From contig NZ_JYJK01000073.1 in the NCBI RefSeq assembly GCF_003263785.1, positions 62,001 to 126,000 of the forward strand: a stretch of 64,000 nt of DNA, written 5' to 3'. The notes under the pieces are model-generated. The model did no database searches, was not told the DNA's origin, and saw nothing but the letters and a program-made list of their open reading frames with translations. Source of the DNA: Vibrio variabilis. GTDB taxonomy: Bacteria > Pseudomonadota > Gammaproteobacteria > Enterobacterales > Vibrionaceae. The position numbers and the translations under genes were made by a program. Of this stretch, positions 31,239 to 40,430 are shown in pieces (within the stretch, counting starts at the first letter, position 1; each line of letters begins with the position of its first letter).

Positions 31239-31700
31239 ATGAAAAAATTGATTGTTGCTATTCTCTCTGTTGGTGCACTTATCGCCGGCGTAGCACAAGC
31301 AGAACTGAATAACCCGGGTGGAACTGGTGGTCTAGATTCACTCCGTGGTAGTACAAACCTTGAAGACACACGCCCTGCGGATGACTTCAAACACACACCT
31401 AAAGACCAACTGGTAGAGAGTTCATATGTGTATCAGCCTCCACTGATCCCTCACCAGATCCGCAACTATGAAGTATCGCTTAACGCGAACAAGTGCTTGG
31501 CATGTCATAGCTGGAAAAATGCGAAAGAAGCAGGTGCAACCAAAATCAGTGTGACTCACTACATGAACCGTGAAGATGCTGTGTTGGCTGATATGTCTCC
31601 TCGTCGCTACTTCTGTCTTCAGTGCCACGTACCTCAAGTTGACGCCGAGCCTTTGGTTGGCAACGACTTTGAGCGCGTTGATTCATTGCGTACTGAATAG
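31239..31700 (+). CDS. napB: Diheme cytochrome c subunit NapB
   Basis: 153-residue periplasmic electron donor to NapA, with a signal peptide ending AQA-ELNNPGG. Two haem c sites are present: C86-H90 (CLACH) and C126-H130 (CLQCH). It has the usual NapB stretch PPLIPHQIRNYEVS. GGAG precedes the ATG. Confidence 0.96.
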   Translation: MKKLIVAILSVGALIAGVAQAELNNPGGTGGLDSLRGSTNLEDTRPADDFKHTPKDQLVESSYVYQPPLIPHQIRNYEVSLNANKCLACHSWKNAKEAGATKISVTHYMNREDAVLADMSPRRYFCLQCHVPQVDAEPLVGNDFERVDSLRTE

Positions 31701-31726
31701 CCATTTGAAGTAGAGAGAGGCTATCT

Positions 31727-32305
31727 ATGAAATTTTTGAAAGCGTTTTGGAAACGTCTTAAGTCACCTAGTAAAGTCGCGGCAGGCGTTGTTCTGTTCCT
31801 AGGCTTCTCTGGCGGACTTTTGTTTTGGGGTGCGTTTAACACGGGTATGGAAATGACCAACACCGAGGAGTTTTGCTCGGGCTGTCATGCTCCTATCGTA
31901 GCGGAAATCCAGGAAACCATTCACTGGTCAAACCGTTCAGGTGTTCGTGCTATCTGTTCTGACTGTCACGTTCCACATAACTGGACAGATAAAATCATTC
32001 GTAAGGTTCAAGCATCGAAAGAGCTATTCGCTCACTATGTACTTGACACCATAGGTACAGAAGAGAAATTCCAAGCTCGTCGTGGACACCTAGCAGAGCG
32101 CGAATGGGCACGACTAAAAGCGAATGACTCGTTAGAATGCCGAAACTGTCACGAATTCGACTTTATGGACTTCTCCGAGCAGGGTCAACGAAGCGTTCAA
32201 CAACACTCGACAGCGCTTGCGTCAGGTGAAAAGACATGTGTAGATTGCCACAAAGGTATCGCGCACCGTCTGCCTGATATGGAAGGCGTTGAAGGCTGGC
32301 AATAA
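31727..32305 (+). CDS. napC: Tetraheme quinol dehydrogenase NapC
   Basis: 192 residues of the NapC/NirT family. One N-terminal membrane anchor (about 18-38) is followed by four CxxCH haem sites at C50, C77, C138 and C171. It passes electrons from the quinol pool to NapB-NapA. The operon has no napGH, so NapC is the quinol link. It is 26 bp downstream of napB, with GAGAGAGG before the ATG. Confidence 0.96.
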   Translation: MKFLKAFWKRLKSPSKVAAGVVLFLGFSGGLLFWGAFNTGMEMTNTEEFCSGCHAPIVAEIQETIHWSNRSGVRAICSDCHVPHNWTDKIIRKVQASKELFAHYVLDTIGTEEKFQARRGHLAEREWARLKANDSLECRNCHEFDFMDFSEQGQRSVQQHSTALASGEKTCVDCHKGIAHRLPDMEGVEGWQ

Positions 32306-32316
32306 AGGAGCACTGA

Positions 32317-32451
32317 ATGAGCACATTAGAATCGGTTATTTGGCACGTGCTTGGCTATGCGGCAATGCCGGTCATCATCTTGTCTGGATTTGTTGGGGTT
32401 GCAGCGGTATCACTTTGGCTGCTCTCTCTTGGCAAAGACAAAGAGATATAA
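32317..32451 (+). CDS. Tiny single-span membrane protein of nap loci (TIGR02808-like)
   Basis: 44 residues, with a strong ribosome binding site (AAAGGAG) 11 bp after napC. It begins MSTLESVIWHVLGYAAMPVI and is mostly one membrane helix with a charged tail (GKDKEI). It fits the recalled TIGR02808 family, a very small membrane protein of Vibrio and Photobacterium found near periplasmic nitrate reductase genes. Its role is unknown; a NapE-like accessory to NapC is a guess. A terminator follows after about 20 bp. Confidence 0.82.
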   Translation: MSTLESVIWHVLGYAAMPVIILSGFVGVAAVSLWLLSLGKDKEI

Positions 32452-32471
32452 ACACGATCCAACTATTATTA

Positions 32472-32497
32472 AGCCTCGCGTTCGCGAGGCTTTTTTT
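32472..32497 (+). terminator. Terminator of the nap operon
   Basis: AGCCTCGCG (32472-32480) pairs with CGCGAGGCT (32483-32491) across two T, followed by a T run. It closes napFDABC and the tiny membrane protein. Confidence 0.93.
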
Positions 32498-32588
32498 ATT
32501 CGCAAACCTAAATGTCTACTATATTTAAATACATCAATAAAATTAGATAAATAGAGTCAGGCTCCCGCCATACCGTACAGGGAGAACC

Positions 32589-35500
32589 ATGACCTCAACT
32601 AGGTTTCGCTTGTCCATGTCTAAACAGTCTAGTGGGTTTAAAAAGCTCTCAATTCGTCATGCAGTCGCATTGCTCTTCATCGTTGTTATTTCAGCTACAG
32701 CGATACTTTCTGCCTCTTTGATTTATTCCTTAACCAAACAGCGAGAAGTCGACACTGCGCTCAGCAAACTAGGACTCGTTTCCTCTATCGTATCGGATAG
32801 ATTAGAGCAATTTGACGATGTCGGTGAGCAAACAACCAACCAATTAGCATACTTGCTCTCAACCACACCGGGGAAAAAATCCACTACTGAGTTAATCGAG
32901 ATATTTGGTGCCGCTTTCGTCGGCAATGACTTTTTACACAGTATCTATGTTGGTTTCGACGATGACCACTTTGTCCAGTTGTTTAACCTTGAAGCCGACT
33001 ATATCACTGAGCATCTCGACCTAATGGAAGGCGAAACTTGGATGGTTGTTGAGCATCAAACCAATGGCAATGCGCGCACAAAAAGCACTCGATATTATTT
33101 TGATACCCTAGAGCTAAGCCGAGAGGTGGTGACTCTTAGCAACTACTACCCGACAAAACGGGGTTGGTACACTCGTGCTACGCCCGACTCCGTGAGTAAA
33201 TCGCACCCTTACTTATTCCACAATATTAGGATCACCGGGCAAACCTTCTCGAAGCGCCTACCGGAGAGAAATGCTGTTGTTGGCGTTGATATTTCCTTAG
33301 CCCAACTTGGTAGTCACTTTGAGCAGTCCCTCGGCAACGTTGAGCTGCTCAAGGGTGCAGAAGTCTATGTAAGCACATTCGATGGTCGTATTATTAGTAG
33401 CAGTCATTTTGATTCAAAGCAGAGTAACCTTCCTTATGTGGAGCCCATGCCACTGAGCGATGATCAAATTACAACTGTCATTGACGCTCCGACTTTGACG
33501 GTTTCCAACCAACTCAACTGGGAGCCTATCGACTTTGCTATAGGCGGACAACCCTATGGTTATTCGCCCGATTTATTTAGGCTGATATCCGACACGACTG
33601 GGCTCCAGTTTCAGTTTGTCAACGGACTGCTTTGGAGCGAACTCGTAGAAGATTTTCAAAGCAAAAATATAGATATTCTTCAACCTATTGCTACTGGCAA
33701 CTCGACAACCGATTCCCACATAGAAGGCAACATACTCTTCGAGCTTGATTATGCACTTGCCTGTCACACTGAAAGTGCGACTTTCCGTTCTCTCGCCGAT
33801 TTGTCGGGTAAAACCATCGGTATGATTGATGGATGGTCTGTCATAGAGAAGCTCATCGAGTCCTATCCAGAGATTACGGTATATCGATATGCGTCATATA
33901 GCGACGCGCTGAAAGATGTTCATGAGCGACGAATTAGTGGTGTGCTCGACAACCGAGCTGTGCTCACTAATAAGCTCAAGCGTACCAATAAAGACACACT
34001 CAGGCTGCAGGCTATTGAGCACGTCGAGGTTCTGCCCAAAGGGTTTACCTATGTCACCAGAGATGAGCTACGTCCTTATGTTGAAATTATCAACCAAGCA
34101 CTTCAGTATTTAGAAACCACTGGTGCTATCGAGCAGCTCAATCAACGCTGGCTCAGATCCCCACAGCAAACTTTCGGCCACGTAAACAATGAAACTCTGC
34201 TATCACGAATCTCCGACTCTCGTAGCTTTGGAAAAATCACGGCCATTGATATCGATGACCAACCAAGCTATGTCTTCGTAGACCAAGTCAATACCGTCCC
34301 AGCAGAATACCTAATCGTTGCGTTACCCGAGGAAAAAGTGCTTGGGCAAGTGTATAAGTACGTCATGTACAATGTTGCGTGGACTTTGGCGGCACTGGTG
34401 ATCATGGTGCCGATAGTGTGGTACTTCAGTGCACCACTCTCCAACCCAATATATCGACTGGTTAAAGAGACTGATAAAGTCAAACGCCGTCAATATAATC
34501 GAGTCGAAAAGCACAGCAGCCCAGTTCGTGAAGTCGATGAGCTTTCTACCGCCATCTTCGAGATGTCTCAATCCCTAAATCAATATCAGCAATCACAAGA
34601 AGAGTTCATAGAATCAATTATCCAACTTATTGCGAAAACCATTGATAGCAAATCCCCATATACAGGCGGGCACTGTCTACGTGTCCCAGAGCTTGCACTC
34701 ATGTTGGTTGACGCGGCTGAAAAGGCAAAGGATCCCGTGTTTGAGAATTTCCATTTTAAAAATGACGCGGAGCGCCGTGAGTTTAGGATAGCCGCTTGGC
34801 TGCATGATTGTGGAAAAATAACCACGCCAGAATACGTTGTAGATAAGGGGACTAAGCTTGAAACCAATTACAATCGCATCAACGAAATCAGAACTCGCTT
34901 TGAAGTGTTATGGCGAGATGCGGAAATAGAGGCGCTGAAGTCTGAAATTGACACGCCAGAGAACAAACAACACATTATCGAAGCGCTCCAAACCCGCCAA
35001 CAAACGCTTCGCGAGCAGTTTGCGTTTGTTGCTAACGTCAATATCGGTGGGGAGTTTTTAGATGACCAAGACAAAGAGCGACTCCTCGAGATAGCTAAAC
35101 AGCCGTGGCAACGGTATTTCGATAACCGACTCGGTCTATCGCCGGTAGAAGAGAAACGCATGCCCAAACAGAGTGCTTCGCTCCCTGTCACTGAGTCGCT
35201 GCTCAGCGATAAAGCCGAGCATGTTATCCATCATCACAGCGAGATTTCTTATCCACCCGAGCTTGGCATCAAAGTGGATGTCCCTGAGCATTTGTATAAC
35301 CTAGGCGAGCTGCACAACCTCACCATATCACGCGGTACACTAACAGCTGAAGAGCGCTTTAAAATCAACGAACATATGATCACTGGTATCCAAATGCTGA
35401 GTAGCATTCCATTTCCAGAAGACTTACAAAACGTCGAGCGCATTGCCACCACTCACCATGAAACAATGAAAGGGACAGGTTATCCACGGCAACTAACTGG

Positions 35501-35765
35501 AGACGAGCTATCCATTCCCGAACGAATTCTGGCGGTTGCTGACATTTTTGAAGCACTTACTGCCTCTGATAGACCATACAAAAAAGCCAAAACCATTAGT
35601 CAATCACTCGATATTCTGCACAATATGGCGCTAGATAACCATGTGGACATCGAAGTCTTTCGCTTGTTTGTCCGCAGCAAAGTGTATATGGATTACGCCA
35701 ACCAGTTTTTAGAGCAAAGCCAAATTGATACGGTAGATGAGAGTAAGTACCTCTCTGACAGTTAA
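32589..35765 (+). CDS. Large HD-GYP phosphodiesterase, V-cGAP1 (VCA0681)-like
   Basis: 1058 residues, intact. Order: membrane segment (about 25-48), Cache-like periplasmic domain, a type-3 solute-binding domain (about 310-530; YGYSPDLFRLISDTTGLQF), membrane segment (about 595-613), HAMP-like region, then HD-GYP. The HD pair is in AAWLHDCGKITTPEY (about 737-738) and the second motif is HHETMKGTGYP (about 955-965). A charged helical insert of roughly 200 residues separates them. The gene right after the nap operon in V. cholerae is, from memory, VCA0681, reported as a 3'3'-cGAMP phosphodiesterase. The substrate here (cGAMP or c-di-GMP) is inferred. GGGAG precedes the ATG. Confidence 0.9.
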   Translation: MTSTRFRLSMSKQSSGFKKLSIRHAVALLFIVVISATAILSASLIYSLTKQREVDTALSKLGLVSSIVSDRLEQFDDVGEQTTNQLAYLLSTTPGKKSTTELIEIFGAAFVGNDFLHSIYVGFDDDHFVQLFNLEADYITEHLDLMEGETWMVVEHQTNGNARTKSTRYYFDTLELSREVVTLSNYYPTKRGWYTRATPDSVSKSHPYLFHNIRITGQTFSKRLPERNAVVGVDISLAQLGSHFEQSLGNVELLKGAEVYVSTFDGRIISSSHFDSKQSNLPYVEPMPLSDDQITTVIDAPTLTVSNQLNWEPIDFAIGGQPYGYSPDLFRLISDTTGLQFQFVNGLLWSELVEDFQSKNIDILQPIATGNSTTDSHIEGNILFELDYALACHTESATFRSLADLSGKTIGMIDGWSVIEKLIESYPEITVYRYASYSDALKDVHERRISGVLDNRAVLTNKLKRTNKDTLRLQAIEHVEVLPKGFTYVTRDELRPYVEIINQALQYLETTGAIEQLNQRWLRSPQQTFGHVNNETLLSRISDSRSFGKITAIDIDDQPSYVFVDQVNTVPAEYLIVALPEEKVLGQVYKYVMYNVAWTLAALVIMVPIVWYFSAPLSNPIYRLVKETDKVKRRQYNRVEKHSSPVREVDELSTAIFEMSQSLNQYQQSQEEFIESIIQLIAKTIDSKSPYTGGHCLRVPELALMLVDAAEKAKDPVFENFHFKNDAERREFRIAAWLHDCGKITTPEYVVDKGTKLETNYNRINEIRTRFEVLWRDAEIEALKSEIDTPENKQHIIEALQTRQQTLREQFAFVANVNIGGEFLDDQDKERLLEIAKQPWQRYFDNRLGLSPVEEKRMPKQSASLPVTESLLSDKAEHVIHHHSEISYPPELGIKVDVPEHLYNLGELHNLTISRGTLTAEERFKINEHMITGIQMLSSIPFPEDLQNVERIATTHHETMKGTGYPRQLTGDELSIPERILAVADIFEALTASDRPYKKAKTISQSLDILHNMALDNHVDIEVFRLFVRSKVYMDYANQFLEQSQIDTVDESKYLSDS

Positions 35766-35780
35766 AGCAGGCTAAATCAA

Positions 35781-35802
35781 AAAAGGGCACCACGAGGTGC
35801 CC
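35781..35802 (-). terminator. Terminator of vemP-secD2F2
   Basis: Stem GGGCACC/GGTGCCC with loop ACGA. On the minus strand it is followed by six T, downstream of the secF2 stop. Confidence 0.85.
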
Positions 35803-35823
35803 TAACTTTAAGTCAATCGTTGA

Positions 35824-36726
35824 TTAAGGTGCCGTATCAATTTCAACCGGTTGATAGTGCTTCGCTTCAAGATGCAGCCATTCTGGGATAACCGTACCCA
35901 TCGAAATCGACGACCATGTACCAGAGAAAATTCCGATAAACATCGCCGTGGCAAACCCTTGTAGCGCGTCACCACCCAGCAGCCACAGCGCTCCAACAGT
36001 GATGAGCGTGGTACCAGAAGTCACCATGGTACGCGCGAATGTCGCGATGACAGCTTGATCGCTGACATCTGCCGTTTGCTGATTCGGCTTCAGCTTGAGG
36101 ATTTCACGAATTCGGTCAGCGATAATAATTGAGTCGTTCAACGAGTAACCCAACACCGCTAAGACCGCAGCGAATACTGTTAGGTTAAACTCCATTTGGG
36201 TTAACGCGAAGAAACCTAAGACTAAAATCACATCGTGCAACAGCGCAGCAAGCGCACCACTTGCTAAACGCCACTCAAATCGGAAGCTCAAGTATCCAAG
36301 GATACACAGCAAGCAAACCAACAGAGCTAGGCCACCTTGGTCATATAACTCTTGACCAACCTGAGCACCTACTATGCTGTCGCTCACCACTTTCGATTGC
36401 GGATACGCATGCGCTAGCGCTTCTTTGAACGCTGAGTGTTTCGCTGCGTCTTGATCAGCAGCGTAACGAATTGTCCAACGACCTTCTTCGCCCGATTTAG
36501 TGACAGAAATCCCCTCGCCCAACACGGGCGTCAAAGTGTCTCGCAGCTCACTTTGAGTCGTAGCACTGCCCAACTGAACTTCTGATACCACACCTCCAGT
36601 GAAATCTAGGCCAAGGTTCAATCCACGGATTCCCACCGCAGCGACAGACAACACCACTAAAGCAATCGATAGTATATTGGTGAAATAACGAACGTTGCGA
36701 ATGTGCGATTTAAAAAACTGTTTCAT
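35824..36726 (-). CDS. secF: Protein translocase subunit SecF (second copy)
   Basis: 300 residues with six membrane segments. Partner of SecD in the cation-driven motor that helps pull proteins out of the SecYEG channel. It has the family blocks GLDFTGGVVSEV near residue 36 and GYSLNDSIIIADRIRE in the middle. It starts two bases after the secD2 stop. The preceding VemP-like gene marks this as the SecDF2 set, which in V. alginolyticus is made when the sodium-driven SecDF1 fails. Confidence 0.95.
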   Translation of the reverse strand: MKQFFKSHIRNVRYFTNILSIALVVLSVAAVGIRGLNLGLDFTGGVVSEVQLGSATTQSELRDTLTPVLGEGISVTKSGEEGRWTIRYAADQDAAKHSAFKEALAHAYPQSKVVSDSIVGAQVGQELYDQGGLALLVCLLCILGYLSFRFEWRLASGALAALLHDVILVLGFFALTQMEFNLTVFAAVLAVLGYSLNDSIIIADRIREILKLKPNQQTADVSDQAVIATFARTMVTSGTTLITVGALWLLGGDALQGFATAMFIGIFSGTWSSISMGTVIPEWLHLEAKHYQPVEIDTAP

Positions 36727-36728
36727 GT

Positions 36729-38548
36729 TTAAACCCTTACCTCACGACGAGTGTCGCGACCCCAAACAAGATTGATGATAGCGCGGGAGGCAAAAATCCC
36801 CGTAAACATACTAGTGAGTAGACCCAGTCCAAGCGTTAAAGCAAAGCCTTGAATCGGGCCATTACCAATGGCGTATAAGATCACCGCCGTGATCATGGTC
36901 GTGATATTGGCATCCAAGATTGTCGCCACAGCGGAGTTAAAGCCTGATCAATCGCTTGAGCAAAACTGCGACCTTCTGCCAGTTTGTCTCGAATACGCTC
37001 AAAGATAAGTACGTTGGTATCCACCGCCATACCCACGGTAAGTACTAAACCAGCGATACCCGGAAGTGTTAACACTGCTCCTGGTACTAAGGCAATCAAG
37101 CCAAGTAGACAAGACATATTTAGAATCAGTGCCACATTCGCAACCCAGCCCAAACGACGATACCAGAGCGCCATAAAGGTCAAGGTCAGCCCCATACCTA
37201 GTGCCAACGCCGCAAATCCATTCTGAATGTTTTCTGCACCTAGTGATGCACCAATAGTACGTTCTTCTACAATCGTGACCGGTGCTGTAAGGGAGCCCGC
37301 TCGCAGAAGAAGTGCAAGTTGTTGAGCTTCCTCTAGATTACCTGAACCCGTAATACGGAACTGACTACCAAGCTGAGATTGAATCGTTGCCACACTAATG
37401 ACTTTCTCACTGCGCTCCGTCTCACCACGGGCATTCACACCATACTCCCGATACACAGTTGCCATCGGTTTGCCAATATGTGTAGACGAGAAGTCGCTCA
37501 TCTTCTTGCCACCTGCGTGATCAAGCGAGATATCGACTTCTGGGCGTTTCATTTGGTCGAAGCCCACACGCGCATTCACGATGTGTTCACCCGTCAATAC
37601 CGGCTTTTTCACCAGCGTAACAAACTGACCGTGTTCGTCTTTAATACGCAATGTCGACACTGGATTGGATGACGTACTGACTTCATGAAATGCGAGGCTA
37701 GCGGTTGCACCAATCACGCGCTTTGCGAGAGAAGGGTCTTGGACACCCGGAAGCTCGATACGGATACCTGTGCTGCCTTGGCGCTGAACCATCGCTTCTG
37801 TGATACCCAGTTCTTCAATACGCTGGCGCATGATCTTAAGGTTTTGCTGCATGGTGAGCGTTTCAAACTCAGTGTAAGGCTGTGCTTTCATCGCAATCGA
37901 CAACGCATTGCCCTCCCCCTTGGCTTGCCACTCAGGGTAAGTTGCGTTGACAAACTTACGAACCGCGATTTCGCCTTGCTTGTCTTTGGCCGTAATGCGA
38001 ATCGCCGTATGCGACTCTGTCTTACTGACACGCCAAATACACGCTCATCTCTAAGCTGCTGTTTAATTTCATCAATCACAGCATCTCGCTGCTCTGAGAC
38101 TGCCTGGTTAACGTCCACGTTGAGTAGGAACTGAACGCCACCACGTAAATCGAGACCTAGTTTAATCGGCGTAAAGCCATAGATTGAAGCCATTGCGGCG
38201 CAACTGATCTGTAAGAGTAAGACATGGTGTCTTCTTTACCCACCATTTGCCCAGCACGTTGCGAGCATCCGTTTGCTCAGCTTCGTTATCAAATACCAGC
38301 TGAGCAACATGATTCTCGACAGTGATCGACGTCGTTTCAACGCCTTGCCCTGTCAACAGTGAATTGATTTTAAACGGCGTATCTAAATACGTGTTCTGCT
38401 CGCTTAACTTAATCTCAATCGCGGGTTTCTCGCCAAACCAAGACGGCATCGCGCTAAGAGCTAAAATGATGCAGGTGACGACCAATACGAGGTACTTCCA
38501 AGTGGAATAATGATTCAACACTGCTCTGGGTTGTTTTTTTGTACGCAT
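36729..38548 (-). CDS. secD: Protein translocase subunit SecD (second copy, four frameshifts)
   Basis: About 607 residues when four single missing bases are allowed, at about 38250, 38177, 38022-38032 and 36943. At least three fall in G runs. The joined pieces give family sequence throughout: APQWLQSMGFTPIKLGLDLRGG, split here as WLQSMGFTPIK and LGLDLRGGVQFLLNVD, then IRIELPGVQDPSLAKRVIGA, GMAVDTNVLIFERIRD and DANITTMITAVILYAIGNGP. A conserved channel partner with four breaks points to sequence error rather than decay. Its ribosome binding site (GAGGGAAAACT) is complementary to the end of vemP. Confidence 0.93.
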
Positions 38549-38658
38549 AGTTTTCCCTCAGCCCAATGGCTGAATATATAAAAATGGAATGCACTAGAGC
38601 GCCCGTGCGAAACGGAGCACAAGACTAGTGACTAAAGAAACATCTGGGGGAAAACTAA
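38548..38658 (-). promoter_or_regulatory. RNA stem that hides the secD2 ribosome binding site
   Basis: Plus-strand bases 38548-38561 (reading TAGTTTTCCCTCAG) are complementary to 38644-38657 (CTGGGGGAAAACTA) at 13 of 14 positions. On the minus-strand transcript the vemP stop codon and the C-run after it pair with the secD2 ribosome binding site and the A of its ATG. A ribosome stalled at the end of vemP would keep this stem open. A small competing hairpin CAGCC/GGCTG lies at 38559-38572. Confidence 0.82.
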
Positions 38659-39179
38659 GCGTAGAGCGAGCTTAAATAGACGTACAAGGTGTTGCCATCT
38701 TTCCAACCACTCAAACGGTGCTGAGAAGCTGCATGGCGAAAATAGAAAGGAGTGAGCAGTCTAGAATCTGCTGAGCAAACAAACTGTTCAATGTAGCAAG
38801 AAGCACCTAAGTCCGCGATTTGAGTGTAGTCTGGCGCTTCTTGTTCACGTGACTCATGACCGCTGTTGAACCATCGCCACGAAGACAAAATACCTTGCGC
38901 GTCATGCTCACCAAATGAGTTAGACGTTGGTCGATTAGGTTTGCGTGGATGGGTTGGGCGCTGGTTTAGTTTCGAAGAAAGTCTGTTCGATAACTCACGC
39001 GGTGTGCCTACTGACTCATGAGACGCATCATAGGCGCTTGAGGAATGCGCCCATGCAGCTATGCTTGTATTGACAACGCGGTCACCTTCAAAAGTATCAG
39101 ATGCAGCAAACCCGATTGGCGCGAAGAACGCGACAACAAAAGCGAGCAAAAATGACACACTGAACTGACTCAAAGACAA
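38655..39179 (-). CDS. vemP: VemP-like translation-arrest peptide controlling secD2F2
   Basis: About 174 residues: secretion signal (FLLAFVVAFFAPIGFAASDT), polar middle, and a C-terminal stretch beginning HRLSGWKDGNTLYVYL that ends five residues later at the stop. This closely follows the recalled VemP arrest segment of V. alginolyticus (an HRxxGWKxxNxxYV-type pattern). VemP stalls its own ribosome until exported, which reports on Sec activity and opens secD2. The start is uncertain: TTG at 39179 or 39173, both without a positive N-region. A missing T near 39175 could instead give an upstream start with an arginine. Its position directly before secD2 supports the call. Confidence 0.87.
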   Translation of the reverse strand: MSLSQFSVSFLLAFVVAFFAPIGFAASDTFEGDRVVNTSIAAWAHSSSAYDASHESVGTPRELSNRLSSKLNQRPTHPRKPNRPTSNSFGEHDAQGILSSWRWFNSGHESREQEAPDYTQIADLGASCYIEQFVCSADSRLLTPFYFRHAASQHRLSGWKDGNTLYVYLSSLYA

Positions 39180-39347
39180 AACCTCAACACTAACAGGCTC
39201 GCATTATGTGCCTAACCTAGTTAGAAGACAAATAAAAAAAGCTAAACCATTACGACAAAGCGTTTAAAAGCATTTCATGTCTGTCATCTTGAGGTAATAC
39301 CGGTCAGCAACTATATTCAAAACGGTAGTGGTGAAAAGGAAAAGGCA

Positions 39348-39747
39348 ATGGAACTGTCACAGAATGAAAGACTTACACTCGTCAAATACGCGCTAAGTGT
39401 GCTCGATGGCTGGGGCGCATCCAACCATCAAACCGAGGCCATTCTTGATCTTTCGCAAGAGCAGCACGCTCGCCTCAAAGTGACGCCAGCGACTGTACCG
39501 GTAGGGCCATCGACCTTTGAGCGTGTGCATCTTATTGTCGAAATAGATGGCCTGCTGCGCACCGCATTTGAAAGTTCTCATTTTATTAATAACTTCATAA
39601 ACGTGCGCAATAATTCCAAAGCATTTAATGCTACGCCCCATCGAACACATTGAGCATGGCGATCTCACTTCAATTAAACGATTAAAGCAATGCGTACAAG
39701 AAATGGCTCGAACGGCAGAAAAAGAACGCGATCAATCTCCTTGGTAA
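39348..39747 (+). CDS. Orphan Xre/MbcA/ParS-like (DUF2384-type) protein (frameshifted)
   Basis: About 132 residues when joined. VKYALSVLDGWGASNHQTEAIL is an opening helix pattern like MbcA/ParS/Xre antitoxins (only motif words matter: LDGWG and QTEAIL). RVHLIVEIDGLLRTAF and IEHIEHGDLTSIKRLKQCV fit the toxin-binding half. The frame break at about 39627 needs one extra A removed, giving KAFMLRPIEH. These antitoxins normally pair with RES-domain toxins, but no RES gene is next to it. The function may therefore be different. The family assignment comes from pattern resemblance only. Confidence 0.6.
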
Positions 39748-39761
39748 TCGGTTAACTGGGA

Positions 39762-40430
39762 CTAAAAGATTTCCCCGCTAGCAACATTCAAATAGATTTT
39801 ATGCTCGGCTTCAATACCACCGCAGTAGGTAAAGTAAACGCTGTCTTTGTGATTGATTGACTTGATCCAACCGCCGACTTCTTCAAAGTCCGCTAGGCGA
39901 CATTGTTTGCTATTGATAAGTTGGGTACTGGCATCAAGGAAGGCTTCTTGAAAGCTCATATAGTTATCACTGTTCTCAATGTATTCCTGCAATATATCGA
40001 GCCAATCACTGCCCGATAATTTTACCGGTTCTACAGACAAATGAGCACTATTGACCCACTGTGACACTTCATCTGCGCCTTCTTCCAGCTGATAAATTGG
40101 CGCGATTCGAATCCAATCACCACGTCTCTCCATTACATTTAACTGCTCACCATAATAAGCAACACCATCTGGTGTCGACGTGCTCTCTGGCTGCAAGTAC
40201 ACGGTCTCAACGGATCGAGAAACGTAATATTGTTTAGGGAGTGGTTTGGGTTCCGGAGTTGGCTCTTCGATTTTAGAAGGCTCGACAAGGGTTTGAGGAA
40301 CCTGCGCTCTGCGATCTGTGCTGGTTTGAGGTGGTTCAGACTCATCAAAATAGCCAAAATAATAAGCCACCCCGCCACCAGCGGCCAGAAGCACAGCAAC
40401 TATGCCAAGTCCTAATAAAATTCTTTTCAC
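39762..40430 (-). CDS. Membrane-anchored SH3-like domain protein
   Basis: 222 residues. One N-terminal membrane segment (about 4-27) is followed by a proline-rich linker (EEPTPEPKPLPKQYYV) and a bacterial SH3-like domain with VYLQPESTSTPDGVAYYGEQ and MERRGDWIRIAPIY. The C-terminal part has two cysteines (KQCRLADF, FTYCGG) that may form a disulfide. It probably faces the periplasm and may bind peptidoglycan or a partner. It is convergent with the orphan antitoxin-like gene. Function unknown. Confidence 0.75.
   Translation of the reverse strand: MKRILLGLGIVAVLLAAGGGVAYYFGYFDESEPPQTSTDRRAQVPQTLVEPSKIEEPTPEPKPLPKQYYVSRSVETVYLQPESTSTPDGVAYYGEQLNVMERRGDWIRIAPIYQLEEGADEVSQWVNSAHLSVEPVKLSGSDWLDILQEYIENSDNYMSFQEAFLDASTQLINSKQCRLADFEEVGGWIKSINHKDSVYFTYCGGIEAEHKIYLNVASGEIF

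Noticed and set aside
37379..38134. Two plus-strand open frames opposite secD2
   Set aside because: They are antisense to clearly conserved SecD sequence and have no ribosome binding site or family resemblance.
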